This document shows, piece after piece, positions 1 through 8,847 of a DNA stretch of 64,000 nucleotides. Every line of letters starts with the position of its first letter. Positions within the stretch are counted from its first letter, which is position 1. The DNA is taken from assembly GCA_019358895.1 (NCBI GenBank), contig JAHHIG010000020.1:1-64000 (forward strand). Reading direction: 5' to 3'. A model generated the notes under the pieces. The model saw only the letters and a program-made list of their open reading frames with translations. It had not been told where the DNA came from and made no database searches. The stretch is from Tildeniella nuda ZEHNDER 1965/U140. Lineage in GTDB: Bacteria > Cyanobacteriota > Cyanobacteriia > Leptolyngbyales > Leptolyngbyaceae. A program made the position numbers and the translations under genes.

Positions 1-15
1 CTGAACGACAAATCT

Positions 16-101
16 GCCCTCACCCTAGCCCTCTCCCATCGGGCGAGGGGACAGGATTTCTAGCTCCCTTCTCCCTGGGGAGAAGGGTTGGGGATGAGGG
101 A
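16..101 (+). repeat. Dispersed repeat family A, copy 1
   Basis: An 86-bp segment starting CCCTCACCC and ending GGGGATGAGGG recurs with few differences at 42622-42706. It contains a short hairpin (CCCTTCTCC / GGAGAAGGG). It lies directly before the open frame of the TetR/recombinase-like gene, whose DNA-binding half is missing, so it probably inserted into that gene. It has no coding capacity. It is a non-autonomous interspersed repeat of unknown mobility mechanism. Confidence 0.75.
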
Positions 102-1141
102 AAATCATACCTGTATTCAGCAACGCCGCAAATCAGACCAGTAGCATCTATCAGGCGTTGAAAGAATACGCGACTGCTTGTTTAGCGGCGATGGATCAGG
201 TGCCCGCTGTTGTACGATCGGTCGTTGGTGAGGCAGGGCAATATCCCGCTAAAAACCGGGAAGCGATCGGACGTGGCTTTACACAGGCGAATCGCTACGT
301 TGCCAAATATTTTGAGACGGTGATTAAGCGAGGGCAGCTCAACACCCATCTTCCCGCTGAGAAGTTGGCGAGTCTGCTCAACGGCATGTTGCTAGGGTAT
401 GCCGTGATCGAGTTCACCAGCGAGTTTCACCAGCTTTGGCAAGACCGGGATGATTTTCTGGAGAATCTCGTTACCTTGTTTTTGCAGGGTGCCGTGTCGC
501 CCTCGTCTGAAGTCAGCCCAGCCTTTTCGGGTCTTGTCCCCTTTGAGCCAGTTGCGATCGCCGAAAAAGTCGCTGATTTGCCCGCACCCTTAGTTCACGC
601 TCTTTTGCAACGTGCCAAAAAACTGGGACTGCAAGAGTATGCGATCGCCTATGTGCTCTTCGGTGCAGGCTTGAGTCCGGCAGAACTTTGTTGGTTGGAG
701 CGATCGCACCACATCAGCGATCCGCACCAACAGCTTCTGCAAATTACTCAGGGAGCCGTGCGTCAGGTACCTGTCAATCAATGGATTATGGGCAAGCGCT
801 ACGGTTCTTACACGCGTAATCCCCTCACTCAATGGCTCAGAAGTCGCAAAGACAATCAGCCAGCCATGTTTTTGAATCAGGCTGAACAGCCGTTATCTGA
901 GGGCAACCTGCTGCAACAATGGCAGACAATCAGCGAGGGGTTTCTGACTCCTGATGGGCAAGAGCCTGCGATCGGGCAAACCCAACAAACCTGGTGCGTA
1001 GAACTGTTAATGCGAGGCATGACCTTAGCAGATCTGCAAATTCTCACTGGCTGGGATGCCACCAGACTGCAACTTTACGCTACCAGAGCGAGAGAAAAAG
1101 CCGCTTTGGAACAGGCAATTCGTCTCGATCAAAAAGCTTAG
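98..1141 (+). pseudogene. TetR-type ligand domain joined to a degenerate tyrosine-recombinase domain; N-terminus lost
   Basis: The frame is open from 98 (an in-frame TGA lies at 95-97) to 1141; the first possible start is a TTG at 158. Counting from that TTG, residues 1-110 look like the C-terminal effector-binding half of an AcrR/TetR repressor. Residues 135-325 resemble a tyrosine recombinase catalytic fold: GAGLSPAELCWLE corresponds to box I, and LLMRGMTLADLQILTGW then LQLYATRAREKA to box II and the Tyr motif. The box I Arg is Ser, the HxxR motif is missing (QTQQT), and the final His/Trp position is changed, so catalysis is not expected. The helix-turn-helix that should come first is absent. 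The sequence just upstream is repeat family A, with only a few possible HTH-derived residues left (SSIYQA). The fusion may be a genuine regulator architecture; the truncation is the part that suggests a pseudogene. Confidence 0.6.
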
Positions 1142-1153
1142 CTCTCTAGATTC

Positions 1154-1186
1154 AGATCCCCGACTTCTTAAAGAAGTCGGGGATCT
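1154..1186. repeat. Perfect 33-bp palindrome, possible terminator (repeat family D)
   Basis: AGATCCCCGACTTCTT and its exact complement flank one central base, giving a 16-bp stem. It starts 13 bp after the stop of the upstream gene and lies at the convergent junction with the minus-strand gene ending at 1195. There is no T-run, so termination would be imperfect. The same arms flank a longer insert at 24298-24362, which shows that this is a dispersed palindromic repeat. Confidence 0.7.
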
Positions 1187-1194
1187 AAGACGGC

Positions 1195-1530
1195 TTATCT
1201 CCGTGGGCAGGGATTGCCATTTGCATCAACGAAGTTGCATTGCCCTGTTGTTGAAGCATTGACGACTTTGGGATCAAACACAGGTGGTGCAGCAGCGTTT
1301 GAAGCTGCGATGGCAGATGTATTTGTCGGCGCGTCCCCAGGTTGTTTGCCACAGACACTACTGACATCGATCGCGCTGCTGCCCTGAAATTGAATATAGC
1401 AAAGGGGCGCATTGGGATCCAAACGCGTTGTTGCGTCAGACTGAAGAGTGAGTGGAAGGGCGATCGCAGATTCTGCTAGAAAAGAAGCGCAGGCGATCGT
1501 GAGACTGATATAGAAAGAAGGCTTCAACAT
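1195..1530 (-). CDS. Small secreted Cys-containing protein, unknown function
   Basis: A 111-residue protein with a clear N-terminal signal peptide (hydrophobic segment ending near SAIALP, residues 8-26). The mature part is low in charge and has four cysteines (LCYI, VCGK, QCNF, PCPRR) that could form two disulfides in the periplasm. I do not recognise a family. It starts 16 bp downstream of the NicO-type transporter stop on the same strand, so it is probably the last gene of that transcription unit. A role in metal binding or in protecting the transporter is only a guess from context. Confidence 0.6.
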   Translation of the reverse strand: MLKPSFYISLTIACASFLAESAIALPLTLQSDATTRLDPNAPLCYIQFQGSSAIDVSSVCGKQPGDAPTNTSAIAASNAAAPPVFDPKVVNASTTGQCNFVDANGNPCPRR

Positions 1531-1546
1531 AGCAAAAAACGAATCG

Positions 1547-3073
1547 TCAAAAGGACAGTTTGAGTAACCCGATTTGCATCATTGCCTGTGTTGAAATGCC
1601 CACGCCCAGCAGTGTAATGACCAATGCACTTAAAGCAGGCAACAGTCTAGCAAATCGAACTTGAGCTGGCATTCGCTCGAACAAGTGGCGAGCGCTCACT
1701 AGCATTAATCCAAGCGCCGTTAGCGTTCCTGCCAGTCCCAAGCTGAAGACCAACACCATGAGCAAGCCAAAGCCAACACGACCCAGCGCGATCGCGCTCA
1801 GCAGCATCACCAATGCCGATGGACAGGGCACCATACCACCCGAAATACCTAGCGCTAGCAAACTCCGCCACGTCACAGGCTCACCATCACTGCCCGGTGT
1901 TACATGCGAGTGAACGTGCCCATCGCCGTGATCATGAGTATGCGGATGGTCGTGTTTGTGCAAATGGGTACGATCGTCCGCATCATCATGACTGTGCGGG
2001 CGGGCATGATGGTGGTCAGTTGGGTGGGCATGAACGTGAGCACCGCCGTGACTGTGCGCTGACTCATGGTGATCGACATGATCGTGCTCGTGGTCGGCAT
2101 GGGCATGAATGTGGGCAGCGGCATGACCAGTCGCTGCTACAGGTTGATTATGCGAATGGTCATTGGAATGATGCTCCAAGGTTGCCTTGGGAGCGACACG
2201 CTTTTGGCGCAACCGATGCATCAACTGGCGCAGTCCAATATCCACCACAATCAAGCCCGAAATAAAGCTGAGCCAGGGATACAGACGCTCTGGCAGCACG
2301 TATTGAGAGAAAAACAGAGTGCCCAACCCCAGTGCAAACACGCCAGCCGTATGTGTGATGGTCGTCGTCAAACCCAGAAAGATCGCATGTTGTGGCGTTG
2401 CATGAGCACCGACAAGGTAGGCACCGACGATCGTCTTCCCATGTCCGGGTGACATTGCATGCATGGCTCCCCACACAAAGCAACCCGCGATCGCCAGCGG
2501 CAGACCCCCCGCAAAATACCAGGGGGCATTCTGCATCAGCGCCGCATCCTTGCTTTCAGGACTGAAGATCACGCTCTGCGTCTGTCCAGGCGTGTTAATA
2601 GTCGTCAAACAACGAGCAGTCGCCACACCAGGCAAGAATAAATCGTAGTGCAGCGTCAAGCCCTGGACAGGTTGTGACCAGGTATATGTTAACTTCAGCG
2701 TACTGTGTGTACCAGCCGTCACCTGCTGAGTTGGTGGCAAAACGGTTGTGTCAGACGCTGCGACAGTGAGTATGCCACGATCGCCCTTGCCATCCGTAAG
2801 ATGAATGCGATCGCCCAAAAAGGTTTCTAATTCCGCTTGATGGGCACGCACTTCAGCGGAAGAGAGTGTGCCATCCCGGTTGTCATCGGCTGTTGCGACC
2901 AGTCCCGTAGGAAACGTCAGTGTGATGTGTGTTGTCGTTTTGCCCACATCCACATTTGCCACTGCCAGATCTGCCCAGTGCGCCTGACTTGGCGTTGCCA
3001 ACGCGATCGATAGCAACAGTGCCCCAAAAAACGCCAAAATACTAACCCTGACCAAACCCCATTTGTGCTTCAT
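1547..3073 (-). CDS. NicO/RcnA-type nickel-cobalt transporter with His-rich loop
   Basis: A 508-residue inner-membrane protein. Residues 1-31 form a signal or anchor segment. Residues 32-165 form an extracytoplasmic domain beginning HWADLAVANVDV. From about residue 180 a six-helix NicO-type domain follows (GAMHAMSPGHGKTIVGAYLV, then later GGMVPCPSALVMLLSAIALG). Between the helix sets, residues 295-390 contain dozens of His and Asp residues (HAHADHEHDHVDHHE), a metal-binding loop typical of Ni/Co exporters. The family moves Ni2+/Co2+; direction cannot be read from sequence, but the GHGK motif and His loop resemble RcnA-like exporters. It lies 32 bp downstream of the TPR gene and is likely co-transcribed with it. 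Confidence 0.85.
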   Translation of the reverse strand: MKHKWGLVRVSILAFFGALLLSIALATPSQAHWADLAVANVDVGKTTTHITLTFPTGLVATADDNRDGTLSSAEVRAHQAELETFLGDRIHLTDGKGDRGILTVAASDTTVLPPTQQVTAGTHSTLKLTYTWSQPVQGLTLHYDLFLPGVATARCLTTINTPGQTQSVIFSPESKDAALMQNAPWYFAGGLPLAIAGCFVWGAMHAMSPGHGKTIVGAYLVGAHATPQHAIFLGLTTTITHTAGVFALGLGTLFFSQYVLPERLYPWLSFISGLIVVDIGLRQLMHRLRQKRVAPKATLEHHSNDHSHNQPVAATGHAAAHIHAHADHEHDHVDHHESAHSHGGAHVHAHPTDHHHARPHSHDDADDRTHLHKHDHPHTHDHGDGHVHSHVTPGSDGEPVTWRSLLALGISGGMVPCPSALVMLLSAIALGRVGFGLLMVLVFSLGLAGTLTALGLMLVSARHLFERMPAQVRFARLLPALSALVITLLGVGISTQAMMQIGLLKLSF

Positions 3074-3105
3074 ACCCTACTCCCTACTCCCTATTCCCTA
3101 CTCCC

Positions 3106-4491
3106 TCAATTCAACCCAAGTAGCCCAACGCCCAGCCCTAAAGCCTTTTGAGCCTGTTCATCAAAGGTGGGATCAGTGTCCTGAGCCGCTTTGAAAAACG
3201 CAGTTGCCTGAGCGGTGTTGCCCAAGGTTTGCGCGATCGTCCCTGCTCGTTGAAATAACGCAGCATCTCGGATGCCTCCACGCAGGGCTTCTTGCATTGC
3301 CTGCTGTGCTTCTTGCCAGCGACCCATGCGAGACAAGACCCAGGCGAGTGTATCTAGCGTTTCGGCATCGCGTCGCACTTTAACTTCTTGCTGCATGAGA
3401 CTGAGTGCTTCGGTGAGATCTTGGGGTCGATCGCGTTCGAGCAGGAGCCGTGCCAGTTCGCGTCGATGTCCAAACGCGGTTAAATCGCGCCGTAGACGTT
3501 CTTCTGCCCGATCGCGCCACTCATTTGCGCTCTTTGCGTCGCCCTGTAGCTCTTTGACCCGCGCCATGCCTCGAAAAACGATGTGATCGTAGACAGTGGG
3601 CGATCGCTGTGCGGTCAGCGCGATGTTCGAGTAACGGTCTTCAGCGGTGCGATAATTGCCACGTCGCACGTCTAGTTCTGCCAGATTCAGCATGGCAGGC
3701 AGCGATTGCGGCATCACGCGCAATGACTCGCGGTAAAGCTTTTCTGCCATCTCCAGTTGCCCACGTTTAAAGTAGAGCCGTCCCAGGATCGTCCGTGCCC
3801 AAACGGAACTGCCTGCTTCCTCCGGTTCTTCTGCGGCTAGACCCTGCTGAAAGGACTGTATCGCCGCTTGGTCTTTGCCTTGCGCGACATCGACCAGCCC
3901 TTTCGTGGTCAGGGTAGCCAGGTCAGGGTTTTGCGCCACCATGCGATCGGAGGCTTGACGGGCAAGGGTCAGTTGTCCGAGTGCCAGATGCGTGACGACT
4001 GCGACTGCGAGGGTGTCTTGACTGGGTGTTGCCTGTTGCGATAGTTTGATCGCGTCCCGAAAATCGTGCTTTGCTGTGGCGACTCTAGCAAGTGCCAGCA
4101 GTGCGCCATCGTTAGAAAAGGGCAGCTTTACCAGCGATTCTTTCGCGGCTTGTTCGCTCAACAGATACCAACTGCTTTCTCCGGTTGCCCGTGCCATTTT
4201 GATGTAAGCGTTGGCAAGAAAAGCGCGATCGATTCCAGCATCCGGGTCGCGCCGGATACGCTCTTGATAAAAGGCAATTTCCTGCTCCAGCCGTTGGGTG
4301 ACGCTTCCAGGTGAGGGGCGCTCGAAGCTATACCGATAGGGCGCTGCAAGTTTGGCGCGATCGAACTCCGTCCATACTTTCAAGCCGATCGGAACGGCAA
4401 GCAGTAAGCTGGCGATCGGCACTATAACCAGTGGCATCGTACTGAAGCGCTTTAGAAACGCCTGACCAACGCTGTTCTGACCATACTCCAT
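3106..4491 (-). CDS. Membrane-anchored tetratricopeptide repeat protein
   Basis: A 461-residue protein with one N-terminal membrane segment (LVIVPIASLLLAVPIGLKV, residues 21-39) followed by TPR-type helical pairs through to the C-terminus. Examples are the segment around AAIQSFQQGLAAEEPEEAG and the segment around AEKLYRESLRVMPQSLPAML. The TPR solenoid is probably on the outer face of the membrane, where it would act as a protein-interaction scaffold. It sits between a DUF4331 gene and a NicO-type transporter on the same strand. The 300 bp upstream carry a dispersed repeat, so linkage to the DUF4331 gene is less certain than linkage to the transporter gene. Confidence 0.75.
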   Translation of the reverse strand: MEYGQNSVGQAFLKRFSTMPLVIVPIASLLLAVPIGLKVWTEFDRAKLAAPYRYSFERPSPGSVTQRLEQEIAFYQERIRRDPDAGIDRAFLANAYIKMARATGESSWYLLSEQAAKESLVKLPFSNDGALLALARVATAKHDFRDAIKLSQQATPSQDTLAVAVVTHLALGQLTLARQASDRMVAQNPDLATLTTKGLVDVAQGKDQAAIQSFQQGLAAEEPEEAGSSVWARTILGRLYFKRGQLEMAEKLYRESLRVMPQSLPAMLNLAELDVRRGNYRTAEDRYSNIALTAQRSPTVYDHIVFRGMARVKELQGDAKSANEWRDRAEERLRRDLTAFGHRRELARLLLERDRPQDLTEALSLMQQEVKVRRDAETLDTLAWVLSRMGRWQEAQQAMQEALRGGIRDAALFQRAGTIAQTLGNTAQATAFFKAAQDTDPTFDEQAQKALGLGVGLLGLN

Positions 4492-4582
4492 ACATTTCCT
4501 TTCCTTTTTTGGTCGATGCTGCGGTCAGTGAACCTATGGAGGAGAAGCATTGGTGAGCGATACGTCTTGGTTAAGCCCAGCA

Positions 4583-4690
4583 AATTGAATTCGCGGCTAC
4601 AAAGACGAAGTCCGCCTACGCGGACTAGAGAAGTTTCAACCTGCGAAGGCAGGTTTGGTTTCTCCAGCTGCGGTTTCAACCGCCACTAAT
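4583..4690. repeat. Dispersed repeat family C, copy 1
   Basis: This stretch holds short hairpins seen again at about 57560-57685: GTCCGCCTNCGCGGAC, CCTGC..GCAGGTTT, and a terminal pair of GCGGCTAC-like and AGCTGCGGTTTCAACCGCC-like ends. It occupies most of the 300-bp gap between the DUF4331 and TPR genes. It is non-coding and probably a MITE-like or REP-like element. Confidence 0.65.
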
Positions 4691-4791
4691 CGAGAAGTGT
4701 TAATTCATGTATGGGCAAATTGCTTTACAACGTTAAGACTTCTCTTAGCGATCGCTCTAGACCAATGCTTCGCTCCTATTGAACCGTCACT

Positions 4792-6087
4792 CTAGTTGGG
4801 CAACGCCAGGTAAGGGAAGGCTGGTACCAGAGGATCGTGTCCTTGAGACGGATTGCCAGGAGTGCCATCGTAGGAAACGTTGTCCGTAGGAATAGCACCA
4901 TTGGTCACGACGCTCAACGTGATATCGATGACATCATCTTTGAACAAGCGACCGCGAACGGGGCTGCCCTTGGCGTTCAGGTCATTGGCATAACCGCTCG
5001 GTCCGGTGGTGTCGATCCGCATCACGTCTGGTAGAAACGCAGCCAGTAGTGCATTTGCGCGTTCATCCGTGTTGCCGACTGCCAGCAAGGTTTGCTTGGC
5101 TTCGGTGACGATCGGCGCAGCAATGCTGGCAGCGGGTTGTTGCCCTGCCAGCGCGGCAGCTACGAAGTCAGGTCCAACGCTGTTATAGGCATTGAGCAGG
5201 GCATTGGTGCGCAGGAGTGCTTCGTTAATACCAGGGCGAGCGAGTTGTTCAACCTGAGTGAATTTGCCGTTGGCACCGGGAACCGAGATGGTCTCCCAAA
5301 CGTCAAAGACTTTAGTTTGACTGCCACCCTGTAAGAACTTGATGGGCACCCGCACGGCGATCGCGTTCACGTTGTAGCCTTTCGCAAAATCGATCGCGGT
5401 TGTGGGTGGACGGAACCCAACAGCAGGTCCTGTACCAGCCGCACCAGCTCGTACCCGGAAATATTGCTCCACGTCGAAGAAGAATGGATCTTCCCGCAGA
5501 CCTGCAAACACTGCCAGATATGTATCTCCTACTGCCACCTGATTCACGATCGGTGCCGTGCTGGGGTCAGCCGCAAGGGGCGTTGTTTTGCCGACGACTG
5601 CTGTTTGAGTGCTGCCATCACGAATGGTCGTGAGCTTGATTTCCTGCTGATTCTTGGCATCAGGTGCACCAAATTCAAAGCGCAATAGAACATCGGTTTG
5701 CCCGGTGGGTGAGGCATCCTTATCAGCCGCGCGAGTCACCTTAAACTCATAGCGGGCGCGAGTGCTGAAGTAATACTGCTGACGTGCCAGCGATCGAGGA
5801 TTTGTGTTCATCACAAACACTAGATCACTGTCCGATGCGCTCGGATTCTGATCTTTTTCACGGAAGACGTACAAATCGGTCAGGCTCAGGTTGCGACCTT
5901 TGGTATCCACTTCACCGTCGTCATGGTCAGACGATCGCACATACTGCGTTGCCACACCAGCCGTGATGATCACGCCCAGCGCAATCAGGCTCAATCGCAT
6001 TGGTGCTGCTGTCAAAAAGCGCTTCCAGGGTGAAGCCTTAGAAGTCGTCTCGGTTTCGTTCTTGGGTGGTCGGGGCTTTAACAACAT
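4792..6087 (-). CDS. DUF4331 domain protein
   Basis: A 431-residue protein with an N-terminal membrane segment (residues 30-48) followed at once by the start typical of DUF4331 (SSDHDDGEVDTKGRNLSLTD), continuing over the whole length with the family motif LVFVMNTNPRS. The domain is extracytoplasmic and its biochemical role is unknown. The family tends to occur near TPR proteins and metal-transport genes, as here. It is followed on the same strand by the TPR and NicO-type genes and preceded by a PEP-CTERM protein gene 132 bp upstream. Confidence 0.85.
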   Translation of the reverse strand: MLLKPRPPKNETETTSKASPWKRFLTAAPMRLSLIALGVIITAGVATQYVRSSDHDDGEVDTKGRNLSLTDLYVFREKDQNPSASDSDLVFVMNTNPRSLARQQYYFSTRARYEFKVTRAADKDASPTGQTDVLLRFEFGAPDAKNQQEIKLTTIRDGSTQTAVVGKTTPLAADPSTAPIVNQVAVGDTYLAVFAGLREDPFFFDVEQYFRVRAGAAGTGPAVGFRPPTTAIDFAKGYNVNAIAVRVPIKFLQGGSQTKVFDVWETISVPGANGKFTQVEQLARPGINEALLRTNALLNAYNSVGPDFVAAALAGQQPAASIAAPIVTEAKQTLLAVGNTDERANALLAAFLPDVMRIDTTGPSGYANDLNAKGSPVRGRLFKDDVIDITLSVVTNGAIPTDNVSYDGTPGNPSQGHDPLVPAFPYLALPN

Positions 6088-6219
6088 GGTGGTAGTTTCC
6101 TGAAAACAGTTGGGTGTGCTAATTCATCTGAGAGGGATAGGCAAGAGCTGAGGTAAGGCATGGCAAACAGAGCGAAAATGACCCGACGATCGATCGCTTG
6201 TCTCACCAGTGCCACGCAA

Positions 6220-6951
6220 TCAAACAATCGATCGCTTTTGCTTCAGCGATTTCCTGATCCGATAAGCGAGACCCAAAGCACCAGCGGCAATCAGACCGGC
6301 TGTTTCGCCTGGCTCTGGTACACCTGCTGCATTGCTGGCAGTCACGCCAGTGAAGCTGATCTGGTAGTCGCCGCCCGCCGTGCCATCGCCCACAAAACCC
6401 GTCAACGGCGAAACTGCTCCTGCACCTGTGGCTGCAAAAATACCGCTGGCATCCGCATCACCAAAAATGCTGCCCCCGGCACTCACAGGGTTATAGCCAG
6501 AACTGGCGATCGCCAGAAAATAGGTGCCGGATGCCGTGGGTGAAAAGCCACCGGAGGGCAACGATGCTTGCGCCGTGCCGAAACTATCATCATTGCCATA
6601 CACGCCCCGACCAGCCGCATCAAACAAAAAGAGCTGCGGATCGGGCAGCAGAGTCGTGGGCGACCCCAACTGCTGGTCGATCGGCAGTTCAATCAATGTA
6701 TTCGCGTTAATGGTGGTGGCTGAAAAGGTTTGACCACCCGCCAGCACAATGCGAAACAGGTTAATCACATTCGGTGCTGAAAGGGTGCCAGTGATGGCAT
6801 CCAGGGGTTCTGATCCACCTGGAATCACTTGAGCGGTATCTAACGTTTGACCAGTATCACCAACCTGGCTAAACGTGACTGCCTGCGCATGACCAGAAGC
6901 TAGTCCTGCCGCAAAAACAGATACGGCTACTGCCTGTGTCAACTTGTTCAT
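6220..6951 (-). CDS. PEP-CTERM sorting-signal exported protein
   Basis: A 243-residue exported protein with a signal peptide (residues 1-24, ending HAQA) and a C-terminal VPEPGETAGLIAAGALGLAY segment followed by RIRKSLKQKR. This is the PEP motif, membrane helix and basic tail of the PEP-CTERM sorting signal. The central region carries DPQLFLFDAAGRGVYGNDD and SGTYFLAIASSGYNP, typical of bacterial pre-peptidase-like or DVUA0089-type beta-sandwich domains. It is expected to be exported and processed by an exosortase, then released or retained at the surface. It is the first gene of the minus-strand run with DUF4331. Confidence 0.85.
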   Translation of the reverse strand: MNKLTQAVAVSVFAAGLASGHAQAVTFSQVGDTGQTLDTAQVIPGGSEPLDAITGTLSAPNVINLFRIVLAGGQTFSATTINANTLIELPIDQQLGSPTTLLPDPQLFLFDAAGRGVYGNDDSFGTAQASLPSGGFSPTASGTYFLAIASSGYNPVSAGGSIFGDADASGIFAATGAGAVSPLTGFVGDGTAGGDYQISFTGVTASNAAGVPEPGETAGLIAAGALGLAYRIRKSLKQKRSIV

Positions 6952-7513
6952 AAAGGGTTTACCTTGAAGCTGCGTACGCTACGGTGTGCGAGTAACCCAT
7001 GAGCGACCTTAGAAACTTGGCAGCACAAACTAGCGCAGCTTCAACCGGAGCGTGAATGATCCGAGAATCTACGGGGTTATGTTTGCGAGTACCAGGTTGA
7101 CTCGATCGTTCCGATGCTCTCCCCCTGGATACGATTGAGACTAAATACTGGATTTAAATTGTGAAGACAACTTTTGGGTAAGCACACGTAAATTGAGTAA
7201 AAATACGTAGGGAACGCAACCTAAATAGACCTAGCCTTTAGAGGCACAGCGACAGTCCTATAGAAATATCTCTGTGGAAATAAGTAGGAAGGCTCAATTA
7301 AATATAAAATCTGCGTCGGATGGGTATAGCCTTCGGCATTCAAGAAAAGTGAAGCTTAACCCATGCTGCTAAAGGTTTTGATGCGTTACGGCAATGCCTA
7401 ACACATCCTACGTTTAATTCTACATAGCTACTTAGTTGTGCCAATTTAATGTTTGTGCGTCACTGAATCACTTGCAAGAGCGACTCGTCGATCGCCTCAG
7501 TCGCGTTTTAGTT
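6952..7513. other. Intergenic region with a repeat
   Basis: There is no convincing gene in this 562-bp gap. It should hold the promoter of the PEP-CTERM gene in its lower part. Its upper part contains the 154-bp repeat of family B at 7281-7434. Confidence 0.6.
7281..7434 (+). repeat. Dispersed 154-bp repeat family B, copy 1
   Basis: The element begins TAAGTAGGAAGG and ends GCTACTTA, so its outermost bases are inverted (TAAGTAG / CTACTTA). A copy of identical length lies in the opposite orientation at 59033-59186. Shared internal parts include AAATATAAAATCTGCGT and GCCTAACACATCCTACGTTT (read on + here). It is non-coding and best described as a MITE-like element. Confidence 0.8.
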
Positions 7514-8092
7514 TCAAGGCTCTACTACAACCGTTGTGCCAAGATGGACCTGATCAAACATTGCTGTTACATCCTGGTTTCGCATCCGAATACACCCGTG
7601 AGAAACTGCCTGCCCCAATAATTCTTCCTGATTGGTGCCGTGAAAGCCAAGCTGCGTTTTGCCGTCTGTCCAAATGCCAATCCAGCGCACCCCCAGCGGA
7701 TTATTGGGTCCTGGGTAAATGAGTTTCCCGGTTCTGAAACTTTTGAAGACAGGGTTTTTCTCTTTTGAAAGCACCCGAAAACTACCCGTTGGGGTTTCCC
7801 AGCCGCGCTTGCCGATCGCGATCGGATACTTTGCCCACGCGCGATCGCCCCGATATAGGTAAACACGTCGCTGACTCAGCTTCACCACCACACGAACCGT
7901 AAGGGCTGCATCCGATGCAGCGGCAGGGGAGTTGGGTAAGGGTGGCAGATTGGTTAGCATTGCAGGCGAGTGCTGTGAACCTGGTAACGTGTCTCCACGC
8001 ACCGACTGACCGATACTTAAAAGCAACGCAAAACTCAAGCCCAGCAAGAGCGATCGCCAATTGCTTTGATGCCGTGGAATGATGCTGACCAT
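7514..8092 (-). CDS. L,D-transpeptidase (YkuD family), exported
   Basis: A 192-residue protein with an N-terminal signal segment (residues 14-31). The YkuD domain runs from about residue 65 to the end. The catalytic signature is intact: GFHGTNQEELLGQAVSHGC followed by IRM, giving the HxxHGCIR-type Cys and His pair. The family forms 3-3 peptidoglycan cross-links or attaches proteins to peptidoglycan in the periplasm. It is a single gene, with cynS starting on the opposite strand 165 bp away. Confidence 0.9.
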   Translation of the reverse strand: MVSIIPRHQSNWRSLLLGLSFALLLSIGQSVRGDTLPGSQHSPAMLTNLPPLPNSPAAASDAALTVRVVVKLSQRRVYLYRGDRAWAKYPIAIGKRGWETPTGSFRVLSKEKNPVFKSFRTGKLIYPGPNNPLGVRWIGIWTDGKTQLGFHGTNQEELLGQAVSHGCIRMRNQDVTAMFDQVHLGTTVVVEP

Positions 8093-8257
8093 CTCTAGAG
8101 CTGAATCCTACACTATCGCTGCTCTGAGCCTACCCGATCGTCCACTGTTGCCCCAAACCAAAACGCCAAAATTATACTTTGTGTTTTTCATGACAAAAAG
8201 AGCGTTGATCTTCACTAACAATGCTTTCGACGCATTTGTCTTTACCAGAGAGGTTTC

Positions 8258-8707
8258 ATGTCGCTCCCAGAAATTCCTGCCCTGACCGAAAAACTGCTGG
8301 CAGCCAAAAAAGCTAAAGGTCTCAGTTTTGCCGACCTGGAAACGGCTGTAGGGCGTGATGAAGTTTGGCTGGCTGCCTTGTTTTACCGTCAAGCCAGCGC
8401 CTCTGAAGAAGAGGCAACCAAGTTGCTCACTGCTTTGGGTCTCAGTATCGATTTGGTGCCAGAGCTAACGGGCTTTCCCTCCAAAGGGTTGGGTCCGGTT
8501 GTGCCGACCGATCCACTGATTTACCGCTTTTACGAAATCATCCAGGTCTATGGGTTGCCGATGAAGGAGATTATTCACGAGAAATTTGGTGATGGCATCA
8601 TGAGCGCGATCGACTTCACTCTTGAGATCGAAAAGGTCGAAGATCCCAAGGGCGATCGCGTGAAAGTGACGCTGGATGGCAAATTTCTGTCGTATAAAAA
8701 GTGGTGA
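8258..8707 (+). CDS. cynS: Cyanate hydratase (cyanase)
   Basis: A 149-residue protein matching cyanase over its full length. It converts cyanate and bicarbonate to carbamate (hence ammonia) and CO2 in the cytoplasm, as a decamer. The N-terminal helical domain (1-75) is followed by the catalytic domain, with Arg90, Glu93 (YRFYE) and Ser116 ([10 protein letters not shown]) at the positions of the known active-site triad. An AGAGAGG-like ribosome site precedes the ATG. It stands alone without cynABD transporter genes, but an amidase cluster of the AtzE/AtzG type lies 5 kb away, so both may serve nitrogen scavenging. Confidence 0.97.
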   Translation: MSLPEIPALTEKLLAAKKAKGLSFADLETAVGRDEVWLAALFYRQASASEEEATKLLTALGLSIDLVPELTGFPSKGLGPVVPTDPLIYRFYEIIQVYGLPMKEIIHEKFGDGIMSAIDFTLEIEKVEDPKGDRVKVTLDGKFLSYKKW

Positions 8708-8713
8708 GTCTCT

Positions 8714-8842
8714 AGCGGTCAGCGGTCAGCTATCAGCTATCAGCTATCAGCCAAAGCGCTCCAGTTTGATTTGCGAAAGTTATTCTAGATCGCCTTCAGC
8801 TATAGGTTTCAAAGCTGACCGCTGACCGCTGACTGCTGACTG
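8714..8842. repeat. Inverted pair of heptamer (STRR-type) arrays
   Basis: AGCGGTC and AGCTATC heptamers at 8714-8752 face the complementary GACCGCT/GACTGCT heptamers at 8814-8842, so the region can fold into a long hairpin. It lies between convergent cynS and the Anbu gene and may act as a bidirectional terminator. Confidence 0.75.
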
Positions 8843-8847
8843 CTTCA

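Noticed and set aside
1813-2265. Long + strand ORF opposite the NicO-type transporter gene.
   Set aside because: It is the antisense shadow of the His-rich loop codons; the minus-strand protein has clear family motifs.
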